This document shows positions 11,471 through 22,572 of a stretch of 64,000 nucleotides of DNA, in pieces; positions within the stretch are counted from its first letter, which is position 1, and each line of letters opens with the position of its first letter. The notes beneath the pieces were generated by a model. It did no database searches, was not told the DNA's origin, and saw nothing but the letters and a program-made list of their open reading frames with translations. The position numbers and the translations under genes are program-made. Origin of the DNA: Liolophura sinensis (Eukaryota; Mollusca; Polyplacophora; Chitonida; Chitonidae); assembly GCF_032854445.1 (NCBI RefSeq), contig NW_027017983.1, positions 102,977 to 166,976 on the forward strand. Reading direction: 5' to 3'.

Positions 11471-12320
11471 TTACTTGAAAAGGTGATCAATTGATCCTTC
11501 AGCGCTCAAATGTTTCTTCCATGAACTGACTGATTCCCGAATCTCCTTAAGAGCAATTTTTTCCAGCAGTCCTTAATGCGTGCTTTTAGTTCATCCTCAT
11601 TGAAGTTTTCCGTGCGACCCTTCTCGCTCCAAGAATTACACACAGTAGTCCATGCAGTCGGGGCCATGCGGTTGTGTCTCGTTCTTGGATATGAATGAAG
11701 GAGTCACTTCCTCAAGATCCCGCTGTGTTGCACGGTTGACATGGGATGGCGCGCTGTCTTGCTGGAAGACAAAGTCATTTTCTGGGTACAACCGGCGAAA
11801 CTCAGGGAGAAAGTCACGATCGAGAAGTTTCATGTAATTTTCGTAATTCATTTTAGTCTTTTCGGTGTCAATGAAATGTACGCGCTAACAAACTCCACTA
11901 GAAACCATGAACTTCTTTCTAAACCGACTTGATTTATGGTTCAGCCTCTTAACGTGAATGTCCAGTTCGTTTGTCATAAACGCGACCCTTCTGTCTATTG
12001 CGTGCAATCTCAAATGAAAAGTCTTTTTCATCCGTGAAGCCAATATTCTTCACCTCCGTCGAAAACGCGTTTTTCTTTTGTGTTGAACCATTTGATCCCG
12101 TCCATAGCCACTTGTGCGATTTTAATCCCACTTCTTTTGTGGGTGCCGAGATTGTTTTCTTGGGAAAAAAGTGCGTCTTCCACATACTGACGATTTACTT
12201 CCCCGCAAAAACTTTTTCTTTGTCCACTGCCTGACTTCCTTTCTAGAGAACCTGTCCTTTTTAAATTTCTGATCACACTGTTAACTTTATTCAATTTTTC
12301 CCCTCTCCAACCTTTTTCAG
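11471..12320 (-). pseudogene. Tc1/mariner-superfamily transposase, DD37D-like, degenerate
   Basis: Frames scattered over the minus strand assemble into a cut-and-paste transposase. A helix-turn-helix-like stretch (NKVNSVIRNLKRTGSLERKSGSG) lies at about 12290-12220. The first catalytic Asp is in GFTDEKDFSFE (about 12045), the second in FVFQQDSAPSHV (about 11765), and the third in PDCMDYCV (about 11640). Spacing between the last two is 35 residues, but an Asn-Pro normally present before MDY is missing; restoring it gives 37, hence DD37D (maT-like). The C-terminus ends SWKKHLSAEGSIDHLFK with a stop at 11473-11471. At least three frameshifts are present. No terminal inverted repeats were found, so element limits are unknown. 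It abuts the (ATTC)n tail of LINE copy B. Confidence 0.75.
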
Positions 12321-12489
12321 TGAAACACGTTGCGCAGAGAAAATCATTTTGATTCAGTAAAACTTGTGCCTCTCTGGCAGAAGGGTTTCTCTGACACTAG
12401 AGCCAGACGACACTTGATTGACGCGTGTCACACAGGTGCAGCGCGCATTCTACTCACTGACTTCTGGACGTATTGCACAGTTATTTTTC

Positions 12490-12741
12490 TCACGACTTGT
12501 TTGAAATGCGGACGAGGTTTTCGTCTTTTTTACTAGGCTTTTCAGTCATCGATAACATGACATCGATAACATGACATCCAGCAGATCGTTTTGTTTGTAA
12601 GTTAATTTTTTTCGGTTGTTTACTTTTACGACCCTTCACCAATAAAGTTCTGATTTTTTTCACAATGTCAATGTTACCAGTCATTGTATGTATACATGGT
12701 TCATTGACGAATTCAAATGGCTCAGAATTTCTATGGATCAA
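12490..12741 (-). other. Lysine-rich open frame upstream of the DD37D-like transposase
   Basis: Minus-strand frame with VKKIRTLLVKGRKSKQPKKIN. It could be remains of the transposon 5' region or a fortuitous frame; I see no definite motif. A 17-bp direct repeat (TCGATAACATGACATC-type) occurs at about 12548-12577. The stretch 12742-12964 shows nothing recognisable. Confidence 0.3.
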
Positions 12742-13307
12742 GGGAGAACTCCACGATGGTTATGGAGAAATAGCTAATTGCTTAAGTCACAGAACTGGTG
12801 TTTATAACCGCAACATCGTTCAAAATCCTGTAGATGTTAATCATACTTACACCTTAGTCTAAATATCGTTCCTTGAGTTTGAGCCTTTCCTGGGCCGTTT
12901 TAATTAGCTGGGCCGAGAGGTAAATTCGAAATCTCGCTATTTAGTCTGAAACCAATATCTGGGGCACCGATTGGTGAATGAATAAATTCATGATTATGGC
13001 TTAACGCCACATTGGCAATATTTCAGCCATACCGTGGTGAGAACATGATGAAAACACGAGGCCGTTCAGGTTTTCGATATGGTGACAACATCAAAAATCA
13101 AACAAAAAAGTTCAGACATGTTTAAAATCAGATAAGTTAAAACTCGTAAACCAGCACATGTTAAAAATAGTGTATCTATAAATCTATATATATATATACC
13201 TTTTATCCATAAATATTTAAAGACAATTAAAATTGATATTTTATGATATAGGCCAATGCCCCTAAAATATATTTTACAGCATCGCCAGCAATGCTGTCAA
13301 ATAAATC

Positions 13308-13880
13308 ATGAATAGTGTTGACTGTGTAGAATCTTTGCCGAACATGGGCAAAGTCTACACAGTCAACCAAGATATGTTTGATGCATATTGCGCATCACAT
13401 CCAACACACTCGGGAGCACTGCTCCCATCTAAGATGAAATTGTGTGTTAGACGAGAATGCCCAATACGACACTACGTGAAACTACTTGGTCTCTACGAGA
13501 CATTCGCCCAGTATAAAAATTGTAGCCAATGACAGGATGAATAGCATGCAGTTTATTATAAGCCTGCAAGTCCCATTCAGTCTGCCATAGGGGGGCAAAC
13601 ATATTTAAGAATATTAAACTTGATGTCAGTATACGGAATTTTAACCCGAGATACAGGTTTATTTACAATATGACTTAGTATCCAGTAGAATAAAATAACT
13701 TTACCTCTTTTAGTGAGTTTTCTTTGTATGGCTAAGAATTAATGGATTTTAATTTTTATTATTCTCAATTGCTAAAAGGCAGGAGAGAGAGTCACTGCAT
13801 ATCACTGCCCACTGGGCATGTTCAAAGGAAACATACGATAAAGGCCCGGAGTATTTCACTGGACTCGGCAGAAAATATAA
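13308..13880 (-). pseudogene. RNase H and Cys/His tail of LINE copy C
   Basis: Minus-strand sequence encodes the RNase H core and the tail region corresponding to SRRDQV...HNFILD and CVGC in other copies. The plus-strand frame over 13308-13532 is its shadow. Deletions relative to copy L near 13640-13680 and the SINE insertion at 13882 break it. Confidence 0.75.
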
Positions 13881-13881
13881 G

Positions 13882-14231
13882 GTGAGTGAGTGAGTGCTTG
13901 GGGATTATCGTCGTACTTAACAATTTTTCAGTCACGTGACGATAAAGGAATCCTTAGAGTTCATGTGATGTGCCTCTCTGATGCAGGACGGATTTCCACC
14001 GCTCTTTTATCTAGTGCTGCTTCACTGAGACGCCTTAACGAAGGCGAAGGCAAGTAAGCCGCTCCGCCTGAGCCATTATACTGATACGGGTCAACCAGTC
14101 GTTTCACTATCCCCTCCATGCTGAACGCCAAGCGAGGAAGTAACAACTTCCTCCTTTAAGGTCTTAGGTGTGACTCGACCCAGAATCTACCTCTCCCGTG
14201 TCGGACTCTCTACCAACTGTGCTGTCCAGGC
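13882..14231 (-). mobile_element. SINE-2 (tRNA head, central domain, ACTC tail)
   Basis: On the minus strand the tRNA-like head starts at 14231 with an A box (CAGTTGGTAGAG near 14216) and a B box (GGGTCGAGTCAC near 14180). A central domain follows, and it ends in (CACT)n at 13882-13896. Just before the tail it has a version of the LINE 3'-end module (ACTGAAAAATTG, GACGATAA). It lies between RNase H and linker of LINE copy C. Possible but imperfect duplications (AAAATATAAG / AAAACATATGG) flank it. The same central domain recurs at 57078-57290. Confidence 0.88.
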
Positions 14232-14785
14232 AGGTAAAAAACATATGGAAGATAAAGGTGGAAGACATAGAAAAGTCGCAACCCTGTCCATATGCTTTGA
14301 ATCCCCAGTGTACATAAATTTATAATCCATACAAGTAGCCTTAATTTCAGCAGAACTTTTCTGAATTATAGGAGGATTTGTATTGGATTTATTATGTTTA
14401 ACTGGCTCAAATATCAGTTTAGGTTGTGAAAGAAGCTAAGGAGGTGACTCCGGAAAAGGCACGGGATCAAACGAAGGGATCTTATTGGGACTTTTGTTAA
14501 ATTTATGTACATATGATGGATTAAAACACAGTCGTAGGCAGGGTTTGTTGGATGACCTTTAAGCTTTGTAGCATATTGAAGGCTTAGTTTTATACGTCGG
14601 TTATATAAAGGCTCATTTGCCTCCATGTACAAACTCTCTACTGGTGAGGTTCTAAAAGCACCAGGGCCAAGCCTCATACCTTGGTGATAAACAGGATCCA
14701 ACATTTTAATATACGACTTTCTAACAAAACTGTAAATTATGGAGCTATGGTCCAGTTTAGACCTCACCAGGGACACCGATTGGTG

Positions 14786-16500
14786 TTTTGACATTTCCTC
14801 GATAAATTTGTGAAAAACCTATAGGAACGGAATAGAATAATGTAAAAGCTGTTTATACACACTGTAAGGATAAATTATTAACCTTGCAGTGTATCATTAA
14901 TCGTAATGCGATTATTATTATCTGATCCATTAAAATTTATCAGACCATGGCTACGATTCCGTTGTGTATGCAATACATGACCATGTTATAAAAGATTACT
15001 GTGATCTTATTCTGGCCGTCGACGAAAATCTGACAAGTTATCTGGTAGCTTTTATCATCTAGTTGGAATAAGAGTGACCCTGACTGACGTGCAATACCTA
15101 AATCATAATTGACTAGATACAGAACTGTAACTCTGCTGTTGATGTGCTGTCAGGGATCTACAGAGCCAAAGTGAACAAAATTGGGCAGGTGATTTATCTT
15201 TCCAGACACGAAAAGAAAGTTAGGGCCTGCCTTTCATTAAGATCGCCTGCTCATGATAAAGCTATGTATTTTACCGCCTTTAGCGCTATAGTTATTTACT
15301 GTAGATACGATATACTGCTAATGCATTTACTCCACATGAGTTACCCCATCTCCAACTAAACCCACCTGACGTCACACAGTATTATTTTGGATAGAACCAG
15401 AGCCGGCCATTGTCCATCAGCATATAAACGGAGAGCCACAGTTCTGTATCTAATAATTCACTTTCTCGTGCATAACTTACCGCTCAATTGCCATAACGGT
15501 CATAGTGAACACAGACACCGGTACCGAAAAATATCGTACCATAATCCAAATCTTGCAAACAGCAGTTGGAAACAGGGTGTAAGTCTGGTAGAACAGATCA
15601 TTTATCTACAACGATATCAGAAGAAAACATTGAGAAAAGTTTAGAACCTTAATCACGAGTTCCAATTATAGTACCTCTGCGCTTTTAAAACACAGTTTGT
15701 ACACGAACAATCTTCTTTTATTATTAGTGATTGTATTACACAAAATAACATACTCAGCACTGTGCAGGAAGTATATATGGCTAGGCCTACTATATGAACT
15801 ACTCAAGTGAGAACACTGTTCCAAATGTTAGAATGAGTCATTTCTGGCGCCAATTAGGCATTAAGTTTAACCACATTACAGTACTTGTCATTACATTAGT
15901 ACATTAAACATGATAAAATTATAATCTTCAGATGAAGTTCATCGAGAATGAATCATGGACAGTACTGTACTATTTAGAATCTATGCCTCTAAACAAACAT
16001 TCGTATACCAGTCGTCAACCAATAAGGACCTTCCGGGTAAGGCAACTGTAAAACTGAATGAGGTTCTGAAATACTACAGACACGGAACACATACTGAAAT
16101 TAAGTCGCTTTCATCAAAATAAAGCAGAATGAGTATAGACGGTGATCACGTGATGTGATTCTAGGACCGATTCGATTTGGTGATATCCAGAGTTGCGATC
16201 TATATGTAGTTTGGGTCCCTGATTGTATGGATAATATAACGTACACGTCAGACGAATTTACTGGAGCACAATTTCAGACGCATTTTCCCCCACTATAATT
16301 GGTGAAACCCATGTCATAGGCTTGTCAACACGCGCTCAATAATGTCAAGCTCCAAGAGGTGTTGTGAGCCAATTTCTTCGGTGGCAATAAATTCACCAAG
16401 AACGTCAAGCGGTGATCAACGTTGTAGCCTTAAACATCGCGTTGACATTTCTGGTTTTGGTGTAATGACCGAAACAAAATTCCACCAAAAAGAGCACCTC
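14786..16500. other. Unassigned region with an imperfect inverted repeat
   Basis: No LINE, SINE or transposase similarity is seen. An exact 15-bp inverted repeat (TAGATACAGAACTGT at 15114-15128 and its complement at 15438-15452) extends imperfectly to about 45 bp on each side, so the ~290 bp between could fold back. The open frames 15144-15359 and 15387-15644 have no recognisable domain. Confidence 0.45.
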
Positions 16501-17095
16501 TTGGTTTTAAGTAGTGGACGAACTTCAGCTCTAACAATACAACTCTGGTTTAAATTAATATTTGTAGTACAAAGATTGAAATTTCGCTCCGCCTTTTTGT
16601 GATTCTTAATGGTTTAAGACTTTGGTCGTATCAGGGTTTACTTTTGAATTTTTCAAAATCTTAGGGATAAATCTGCTGGATCACCTGCAAAACTGGAAGC
16701 CTGTGGGGTGATGTCAATCTCACAGGACATCTCAAATAAGATCCATTCTGCTTTATCGAATATCCACCTAGTTACATGTTCTGAAGAATTAGAAGGGAGA
16801 TACTCTTGAAATATAGTTACTTATTTAGTGTTTTAAACCGTACTAAAGACTTTCACCTAAACGACGGTTGCCAACATTATGGAGGGAAAGAACCGGGGGA
16901 AATCGACAACCATCCATGGTTTGTTGGCAGACCTTGCCACGTACGGCCGGAGAGGAAGCCAGCATGACCTGGATTGAGCTACCAGTGACAGCATTGGTGA
17001 GAGGCTACTTGATCATTGCTAACTGCTTCGGCTCTAGGACAATAGGGAAAGAGTCACTCAATGCGCGTGTAACGTCAGAAAAAATCTGTTTCAAA
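16501..17095 (-). mobile_element. Nimb-like LINE copy D, endonuclease end and EN-RT spacer
   Basis: Minus-strand sequence matches the spacer after the endonuclease (RALALT-type region at 16510-16560) and the end of APE (to 16817), resuming at about 17025-17095. A SINE-1 is inserted at 16817-17024. It is truncated on both sides and no frame is intact. Nothing is recognised in 17096-17414. Confidence 0.75.
16817..17024 (-). mobile_element. SINE-1 insertion in LINE copy D, diverged
   Basis: SINE-1 body in minus orientation: tail side at 16817-16845 (GTGTTTTAAACCGTACT), middle 'ggttgccaacattatggaggg', head side 'gcattggtgagaggctact'. An internal deletion removes the CCCGGGC hairpin part. No clear target-site duplication. 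Confidence 0.8.
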
Positions 17096-18344
17096 CTTTC
17101 TCCCTTGTAGACCATTCAATTTTGTTCTTTCGAAACCCTCCGGTTTCAAGAGTAAAAAAATGGGCGTACGTATACTCCATATTAGATAATGGACTCTGTA
17201 TGAAGAAATTACATGCGCCTTCTTAAACGCGTACAGATTTTCAATGGCCAAGGTGCAGGTATGTCTTCATATACCTTACAAGGAGGTAGAGTGTCGATTA
17301 AAAATATATTTCCGTAATATCTGGTGTCACGATCGCTTACATATGAACAATAATATACGAATACATGTAACAAAACATTATTTGACAAAGGTTGTACAAT
17401 TGCAGACACGACTAAATGAAGCATTATGGCTTAACACCACATCGGAAACATATCGTGGCGAGAAAAAGTTGAAAACACGAGCTGTGAATGGCTTTCCATA
17501 TGGTGATGAGAACATGAAAATGAAAAATAAATGATCGCATATGTTTAAAAACCATATAAAAAGAACTTAGCAGATAAAAACGCCATATGTTTTTCGTTAT
17601 TACTTTAGAAAACGGTATCTATATATGATAAAAATAGTACTTAAAACTTATATTTTATGACAAAGGTCAATGGTCTTCACTTAATTATATTCAAATATTT
17701 TATGACACCATCGTCATTTGTTGTCGAACAAATCATATAGTTTAGAATGTGTAGAATTTTAACTGGACATGAGTAAATTAAAGTCCTCGCAGTCAACCAT
17801 ATACGATTGTATTGGTCATGACATCCAACACACGCGGGAGCGGTGCTCCTGTCGAGGATAAAATTTTGAGTTAGACGAGAATGTTCAATACGGCACCTCG
17901 TTAAAACTACTTTGTCTTTTCGTGGCATAAGAATTAAAGCAAGTGACAGGATGAATTTTCTACAGTTTATTATGGACCTGAGTTCTCCATTCATCCTGTC
18001 AAAAGTGGCGAATATGTTTAAGAATATTATAACAAAAATCAGTGTACAGGATTTTTCTTTTAAATAATGTTTTATTATGGACAACCTTAGCTTTCCTGTC
18101 TACGAATGTGTTTGCTTCCATGTATACCAATATCACTTACTATCGAACAGAATACACCATTCTCACCTCTTCTGATTAATTTTCTGCAGACAGCTAAAAC
18201 ACCAAAAGCTAACGGATTCTTAAATTTATTATTCTGTATTGCCAAATGACAGAGTGAGTCACATATCACCGGGCACGCCCAGAAGAAATAGGTGATAAGG
18301 CTAGGAGAATAGCCTGGCCTCAGCCGAAAAAGATTGATGACGAA

Positions 18345-19019
18345 AGCCCCGTTTACACTACCGCTTTTCAACCGGGCTCGGCCCTGATGGGGCACGGCCC
18401 GGCAAAAAATTGGGTAGTCTAAACGGGTTAACCGGGCCGAACCCCTCAACGAGAGGTAGGCTCGACCCAGCTGAAGCTCGGCTCGGCTAGCCAAACGTGT
18501 AGTGTAAACGCGTCACCGTGCCTGGCCCGCTCAGAGGACTTAACTGCGCATGCTTAAAGGCAACTTCCTCTGACCTTCCACTTCCGGCTTTTCAATTGGC
18601 GCACTTTTTTTCGAACAATAAGAATTTAAATATGTCAACAAATCGTGGCGCTACTTGGACAAAAGAGGAGACAGAACAGCTGTTAGCTATTTGGGGCGAG
18701 GCTGGCTATGAAAATAATTCAACGAGAACATCATACAGGTGGATGTATATGAGTTTCGAAAAGGCCGTCTGTATCTTTGCCTTACAACTACTGGCAGCGC
18801 CATTTTCGCAGCTGAATAAAGTGTTTGTACCTCCAATGTCTGAAGAGTGCCACAAATGAATAGCCCAACTCAACCTGAGTTGTCGTTCCTGTTTGTGATA
18901 ATGGATTTGGCCCGCCAGAGAGGCGTGTAATGTAAACGGTACTTGTCAAGGGGGCTCGGCCCTGATCAAGCGCGACCCTGCTAAAATGGGCCCGGCCCGG
19001 CTGTAGTCTAAACGCGGCT
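18345..19019 (+). mobile_element. PIF/Harbinger-like DNA element, 675 bp, with terminal inverted repeats
   Basis: It is inserted in LINE copy E with a 3-bp duplication (GAA at 18342-18344 and 19020-19022). Terminal inverted repeats: AGCCCCGTTTACACTACCGC on the left, and the complement of the right end reads AGCCGCGTTTAGACTACAGC (17 of 20 match). The motif GTAGTSTAAACG recurs internally near 18415, 18499, 18928 and 19003, so the ends are arrays of short repeats. GC content is far above its surroundings, with repeated CCGGGC. A Myb/SANT-like frame lies inside. There is no DDE transposase, so it is non-autonomous. The 3-bp duplication plus Myb-type protein suggest PIF/Harbinger, though GAA is not the usual TWA target. 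Confidence 0.75.
18632..18859 (+). CDS. Truncated Myb/SANT-like DNA-binding protein of the Harbinger-like element
   Basis: Seventy-five codons from ATG at 18632. Residues 5-25 (RGATWTKEETEQLLAIWGEAG) match the start of the trihelix Myb/SANT-like domain found in the accessory protein of PIF/Harbinger transposons, which helps the transposase reach the nucleus and bind terminal DNA. After about residue 45 the sequence no longer looks like the family, and stop TGA comes at 18857-18859, so only the first helices remain. A spliced continuation is possible but not visible. A longer upstream frame from 18518 is open but lacks similarity; I chose 18632 because the domain follows at once. Likely non-functional. 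Confidence 0.6.
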   Translation: MSTNRGATWTKEETEQLLAIWGEAGYENNSTRTSYRWMYMSFEKAVCIFALQLLAAPFSQLNKVFVPPMSEECHK

Positions 19020-19403
19020 GAAGAGAAGGGACTCGCTGCTCTAAAACAGCCGGAGTAGACAGTCTGTCCTCATCCTTTGATTATTTTTAAGAGGATTTGT
19101 ACGTCATTTCTCATGATTACGTAGATCAAATATTAGTTTGGAATGCGGAGGAATCCAGGGAAAAGACTCCGGAAAAGACACCAGACGTATATTCTCTATC
19201 TTGATGTTAGCTTCCAAAAAATGGCCCCGTATACGAGGCGACTTTGTTAGGACACTTGTTAAATTCATCTTTATATAATGGGGTTAAAAACACAGTCGTA
19301 AGCAGGGTTTGTTGGGTGAGCTTTAAGCTTTGCAGCATACTGATGCCCAAGTTCGATAGTCTGTTGTGTAAAGTAGGCTCATTAACCTCTACGTATAAAC
19401 TCA

Positions 19404-21009
19404 AGTCAGCCTAGGCCGATCTTCTATGAGAGCGTCAAAGGGAAAGAAAGTAGAATACATGTAGATTGTTGATAAATCTAAGCTACACTGGTTGCATAAC
19501 CAACAAGTCAAGTCATACAGTATAAATCAATCGACAAACGAACCACATATTCATGAAGACACTATTCCGATAGATAGAAAATAAAACAAATCTATCTAAA
19601 ATTTGTAAGTGAGATAACTATATAGGACTGATCCGACACCATTGTTTCCATACGCAGTGTGGAGAGGGTAGTTGGAGGCGGCACATTACTGACCTCTTCC
19701 TATCTTCATTGCGCATGTGTGCACGACACACCAAATGAGTGGAAGATGGCCGTTTCCGTATCCCTTGTTAAGTCTAGATAACAAGTGCAAAATAGCATAC
19801 TGATGGACGGTAGCTGGTGATCAAATTTACTGGACATCTTTTTGCCCTTAGAACAATGTGGAGTATTGGCATTCTTCACCGTACTGTGTATTTCGTTGTA
19901 CAGCATAGGTAAGAATCACCTCACTATTTTTGTCCGTACACCTATCTGCTCTAGGAATAGTTGCCTATCCATCGTGAACTTAATGTGTAACTTGCCTTAA
20001 CAATACTTCGACTTTTCCAGGGACCAGCTAGGCCTGCCCAGCACTAAAATGCCTCGACCTAACAGACACAAGAGGAATGATATTGTCTCAGTGTAGCCTA
20101 GACGACTTATCGATGCCACACTCCCTCAGTATAAACACCAGTTACAGTGACAAACCGACTGATGTTCAGCTCGGGGAAATTATGGGTAAGCTGGACCAAC
20201 TCGTTACAGGTGAGCTGTTGCTTGACTAGTTGGCTATCATTGTCAGATTTATGAAGAGGAAGGTTAAAATTGACGCCATAAGGAAACAAAAAGCCCTCGG
20301 GTACAAACATAGTTATTAAATAAGACCTTACCGCTCGAAATCAAACATTATTCAAATCTCCATCAGGTAACCCACTTAATCTGTCTGCGTGGTCCACCAA
20401 CGGTAACGTTTAGGTATAAACTATGCTGAAACACGTGGGCAAATTAATTCTCATGACTGTATTGACGAACTCATTCTTCCTCTCAGCGCAGTACTCCTAC
20501 CCGAGATGAGCACTCCAACACAGCCTTGAGAAAAACTATTATCACAGACGACGTTGCGCTACAAGTGCAAAATACTCCCCATCTACCTGTATATTCCTGA
20601 CCAGTTCCTGGATTTCTAGTGTAGCTTGGTAAATCATAGTTCTTTTCTAATTATGTATATTTATTCGGCATGTCATTCAGTGTGAGATATAATTAATTCT
20701 TTTATGCTGTGGACAATCAAAACCCGATTGATGTAGCCAAAGCTACGATGTGACTTTATGGCTTCGCTTCTAATGTATTCCACTACGATTTTGTTTGTTG
20801 TTCTGTCCACATGTATTAGCTCCAAATGTTAAGTTCAGCACTGACCTGTAACATCCTGTTACCGATACCTGCTTCTCAAGTGTCTTTCTTACATATTTTT
20901 TAACCTTAAGAGGTGACTGCCCAACTTTTCGCCCTCTGCAAATTCTAAGACAAGGAGTTCATTTATTTATTTATTCATTATTTGATTTTTTATGTGGCAT
21001 GAAATATCT
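19404..21009. other. Unassigned region
   Basis: I recognise no element. A minus-strand frame at 20310-20107 (67 codons) has no clear domain. The stretch is free of the LINE and SINE families seen elsewhere, so it may be older intron or intergenic DNA. Confidence 0.45.
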
Positions 21010-21715
21010 GTATATACTTACTTGTATATACTTGTAAAAAGATGTTGAATTCTTCAACGAGCACTTGCAAACTGTTCTTGCTACGATTCCCCAAAAATAA
21101 ACAAAAAAACATTTTACTTGGTGACTTTAACACTTCAAAACAGACAAGCATACGCCCACCGCATGCTTCCTTGATATTATGAAATGTAATTACTTCCTAC
21201 CACAAATAACTAAACCAACTCGTGTAACTACAACCTTGGTGTCCTTGATTGAAAATATTTCACTAACTTTCACGAACAGCATCTTTTTTGTGGCCGACTA
21301 CTAATTGATATATATATATACATTTTAGGTCAATATTCAACCATCTCCGAAATACGGAAAAATAAAATACGGTAAAATGACCCAAAATCAAATGGAAGCA
21401 TTTTCTGAAGTAATTAAAAATGCTCAATGGAATGAGATCCTTGAGGAGGATGACACAAATGACGCACTTTCATCATTTCACTCATTATTTAAAAACATTT
21501 ACGATGAGCATTTTCCAGTTATATCATTTCGCTCACTAGAACACAGGAAAAAAACATGATTACCCCATGGCATCATTCGTTCAATATTTACCAAAAATAA
21601 CCTCTGTCGTGAAGAACTACTTGATCCCAATAAAAGAAATCACTATCGAACTTTTGAGAAACAAACTTCACAAACTAATATCGAGATCAAGAAAAAGAAT
21701 ACTATGAACGCAATT
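21010..21715 (+). mobile_element. CR1/L2-like LINE fragment (APE endonuclease end and spacer), second LINE family
   Basis: Plus-strand frames with small shifts read FFNEHLQTVLATIPQ, NILLGDFN (APE metal-binding Asp, 21111-21131), LDIMKCNYFLP...ITKPTRVT (21170-21220), then IENIFTN. After about 100 bp of broken sequence the frame 21377-21559 gives WNEILEEDDTNDALSSFHSLF and IYDEHFPV. A one-base shift later gives GIIRSIFTKNNLCREELLD. The layout GDFN - FLPxITKPTRVT - IxNIFTN - NxIYDxHFP is typical of jockey-superfamily LINEs such as CR1 and L2, not of the Nimb-like family. RT is absent. Confidence 0.72.
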
Positions 21716-22558
21716 CATTAAGGCATATAAAGACATAAAAGGGACATGAAACGAAAACAAAAAGTGAAATACCAACAAATTTTACTGATTTATTTTTATT
21801 TGCCCCGACAACCTCTATCTGCAGTCTAAATTTCAGCTCAATCACATTCACTTCAAGAAAATGACACATAAACGCTTTTCGTCAACAGCAATATGGAGGC
21901 AAAAGTAGGTTAACTAAATGGTACCTATACACTATACACTATATGTATATATGTACATATGAGTGTGGCGGAGGTAGTCAATCGACCAGTGGACAATATA
22001 TGAAGACGTGCATGTCCTCTGTTTTATTTAACAAAGCACAACGATTTTCAGTATACATATATTACATACATATTACACAGTCATTTTCAGCTTAACAGCT
22101 ATAAAAAATGTTTGTGAAGTGACCTGCAAATATAGGGGAAATTGCGTTTTTTCGCGTTTTGATCGAAATTTGCGACAAAAATATTCACCGCAGGACAAAA
22201 AAATAAGACCTGATCTGTAAACAAGACGTCAAACTATGTCAGGTAACATTTAAGGAATTATATTCCAATTTTTCCTTTTTACATGATGTCACATCATATC
22301 CATCAGTTAAAACCCAATTTGTAAACATATCGCATCCCTGTCTGTTTAAAGAGTCTCCACGCAATGTTTGTTATGTATGCTAATTTTAAGTCAATCGGGC
22401 ATTCTCTTTTGGAGAAATTGACTGTGAAATGTTTTAAATTCAACCCAAATATAGCCGCCAGGTCATGTGACTGCGGGACAAACAAATTTTAACTTGTATG
22501 AGCACATCTTCGTGTCTATCACATACCTAAGTTTCACGCATTTTTGTTGGACTTCATT
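21716..22558. other. Unassigned region
   Basis: AT-rich, with short ACTATACACTATA repeats near 21930. A minus-strand frame at 22485-22303 (60 codons) is open but has no family I know. The region 22110-22555 looks repeat-like in composition, but there is no second copy in this window. Confidence 0.4.
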
Positions 22559-22572
22559 TTCATTTTTGAAAA

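Larger units (their letters stand above)
12977..14773 (-). mobile_element. Nimb-like LINE copy C, 5'-truncated, with 12-bp target-site duplication
   Basis: The direct repeat CACCGATTGGTG flanks it at 12965-12976 and 14774-14785. From the minus-strand 3' end (an AATGAATAAATTCATGATTATGG-like tail at 12977) it includes the 3'UTR, RNase H (about 13850-13240) and part of the linker (14773-14414), and is truncated in the linker. A SINE-2 sits inside at 13882-14231. The outer flanks are not LINE, so this is a clean insertion in unique DNA. Confidence 0.9.
17415..19403 (-). mobile_element. Nimb-like LINE copy E, 5'-truncated, carrying a DNA transposon
   Basis: The minus-strand 3' end starts near 17415 (AATGAAGCATTATGGC). 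The 3'UTR, Cys/His tail and RNase H run to 18344. A 675-bp DNA element is inserted at 18345-19019, and the LINE resumes at 19020 with the linker to 19403, where it is truncated (YVEVNEP, then LTQQTLLTTVF-type frame). The frame 18084-17677 covers the RNase H tail: RKDKVVLTRCRIEHSRLTQN and CVGCHDQYN. Divergence is high, so this is an older copy. Confidence 0.85.

Noticed and set aside
13961-14146. 61-codon minus-strand frame
   Set aside because: Entirely inside SINE-2, which is not translated.
14141-14231. tRNA gene
   Set aside because: A- and B-box-like motifs are present but the sequence continues into a SINE body and cannot form a full cloverleaf; it is the SINE-2 head.
20107-20310. Host exon on the minus strand (67 codons)
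   Set aside because: No known motif and no clear splice sites; left unassigned.
22303-22485. Host exon on the minus strand (60 codons, no stop)
   Set aside because: No convincing splice acceptor/donor pair and no recognisable domain; the region has repeat-like composition.
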